Below are positions 42,241 through 43,253 of a stretch of 43,253 nucleotides of DNA, piece by piece. The notes beneath the pieces are model-generated. The model saw only the letters and a list, made by a program, of their open reading frames with translations. It did no database searches and was not told the DNA's origin. Position 1 is the first letter of the stretch, and the number at the start of each line of letters is the position of its first letter. A program made the translations under genes and the position numbers. Origin of the DNA: Caulobacteraceae bacterium (GTDB taxonomy: Bacteria; Pseudomonadota; Alphaproteobacteria; Caulobacterales; Caulobacteraceae); the NCBI GenBank assembly GCA_025450315.1, contig JANWHQ010000106.1, positions 1-43,253 of the forward strand. Reading direction: 5' to 3'.

Positions 42241-43253
<1,013 letters not shown>

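Overview
The window is very GC-rich bacterial chromosome, and its gene content points to an alphaproteobacterium of the Caulobacterales (Caulobacter/Phenylobacterium type). This is inference from the TonB receptor, the FucP-like sugar carrier, EcfG-type (GGAAC...CGTT) promoters, a groESL operon with both a sigma-32 promoter and a CIRCE element, and dispersed palindromes typical of that order. About 90% is coding. I saw no rRNA, tRNA, CRISPR array, phage or insertion sequence.

Left part (1-13.2 kb). A small exported protein is followed by the ammonium module glnK-amtB, closed by a good terminator. A leftward group holds a type B carboxylesterase, a TPR lipoprotein and ispE, the last two overlapping at GTGA. 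Then come a lipoprotein esterase, a lipocalin, a TauD-type dioxygenase, a LacI regulator, a FucP/GluP-type sugar transporter and a Tat-exported hydrolase. Three near-identical 14-bp palindromes (7273, 12210, 21378) lie over the -35 regions of the carboxylesterase, the sugar transporter and a GH3 beta-glucosidase. They suggest one LacI-controlled glycoside-use regulon spread across the window.

Middle part (13.2-30.5 kb). This holds an SLC13-type carrier with RCK_C-like domains, a YfiR-like periplasmic protein plus a TonB-dependent receptor, a VOC protein, a hybrid CHASE3 histidine kinase, an orphan ParA ATPase, the GH3 enzyme with an MFS carrier, a quinone oxidoreductase, two more serine hydrolases, a luciferase-like monooxygenase and a decayed fragment of a SulP sulfate permease (27507-27891).

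Right part (30.5-43.3 kb). A compact leftward unit has a sigma-70-like promoter, a strong ribosome-binding site, a 26-codon ORF and an intrinsic terminator. Next is a rightward catabolic operon: P450, metallo-beta-lactamase-fold hydrolase, 3-hydroxyisobutyrate-dehydrogenase-like enzyme, HAD hydrolase, PcaC-like decarboxylase and aldehyde dehydrogenase. Its two long gaps are filled by copies of the same bilateral palindromic repeat. A stress/envelope block follows: a glycine-zipper protein with ten GYYD-type repeats, a GlsB/YeaQ protein, a lipoprotein, an HWE-type kinase and an RcnB-like protein. Several small unknown genes come next, and the window ends inside groEL.

Five GGAAC-N16/17-CGTT motifs were found by eye. 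All lie just upstream of a gene on the correct strand (55-aa protein, YfiR, TonB receptor, repeat protein, RcnB), so a substantial part of this window may belong to the general stress (EcfG/sigma-T) regulon. Both regulon proposals rest on motif reading only and are not experimentally shown.
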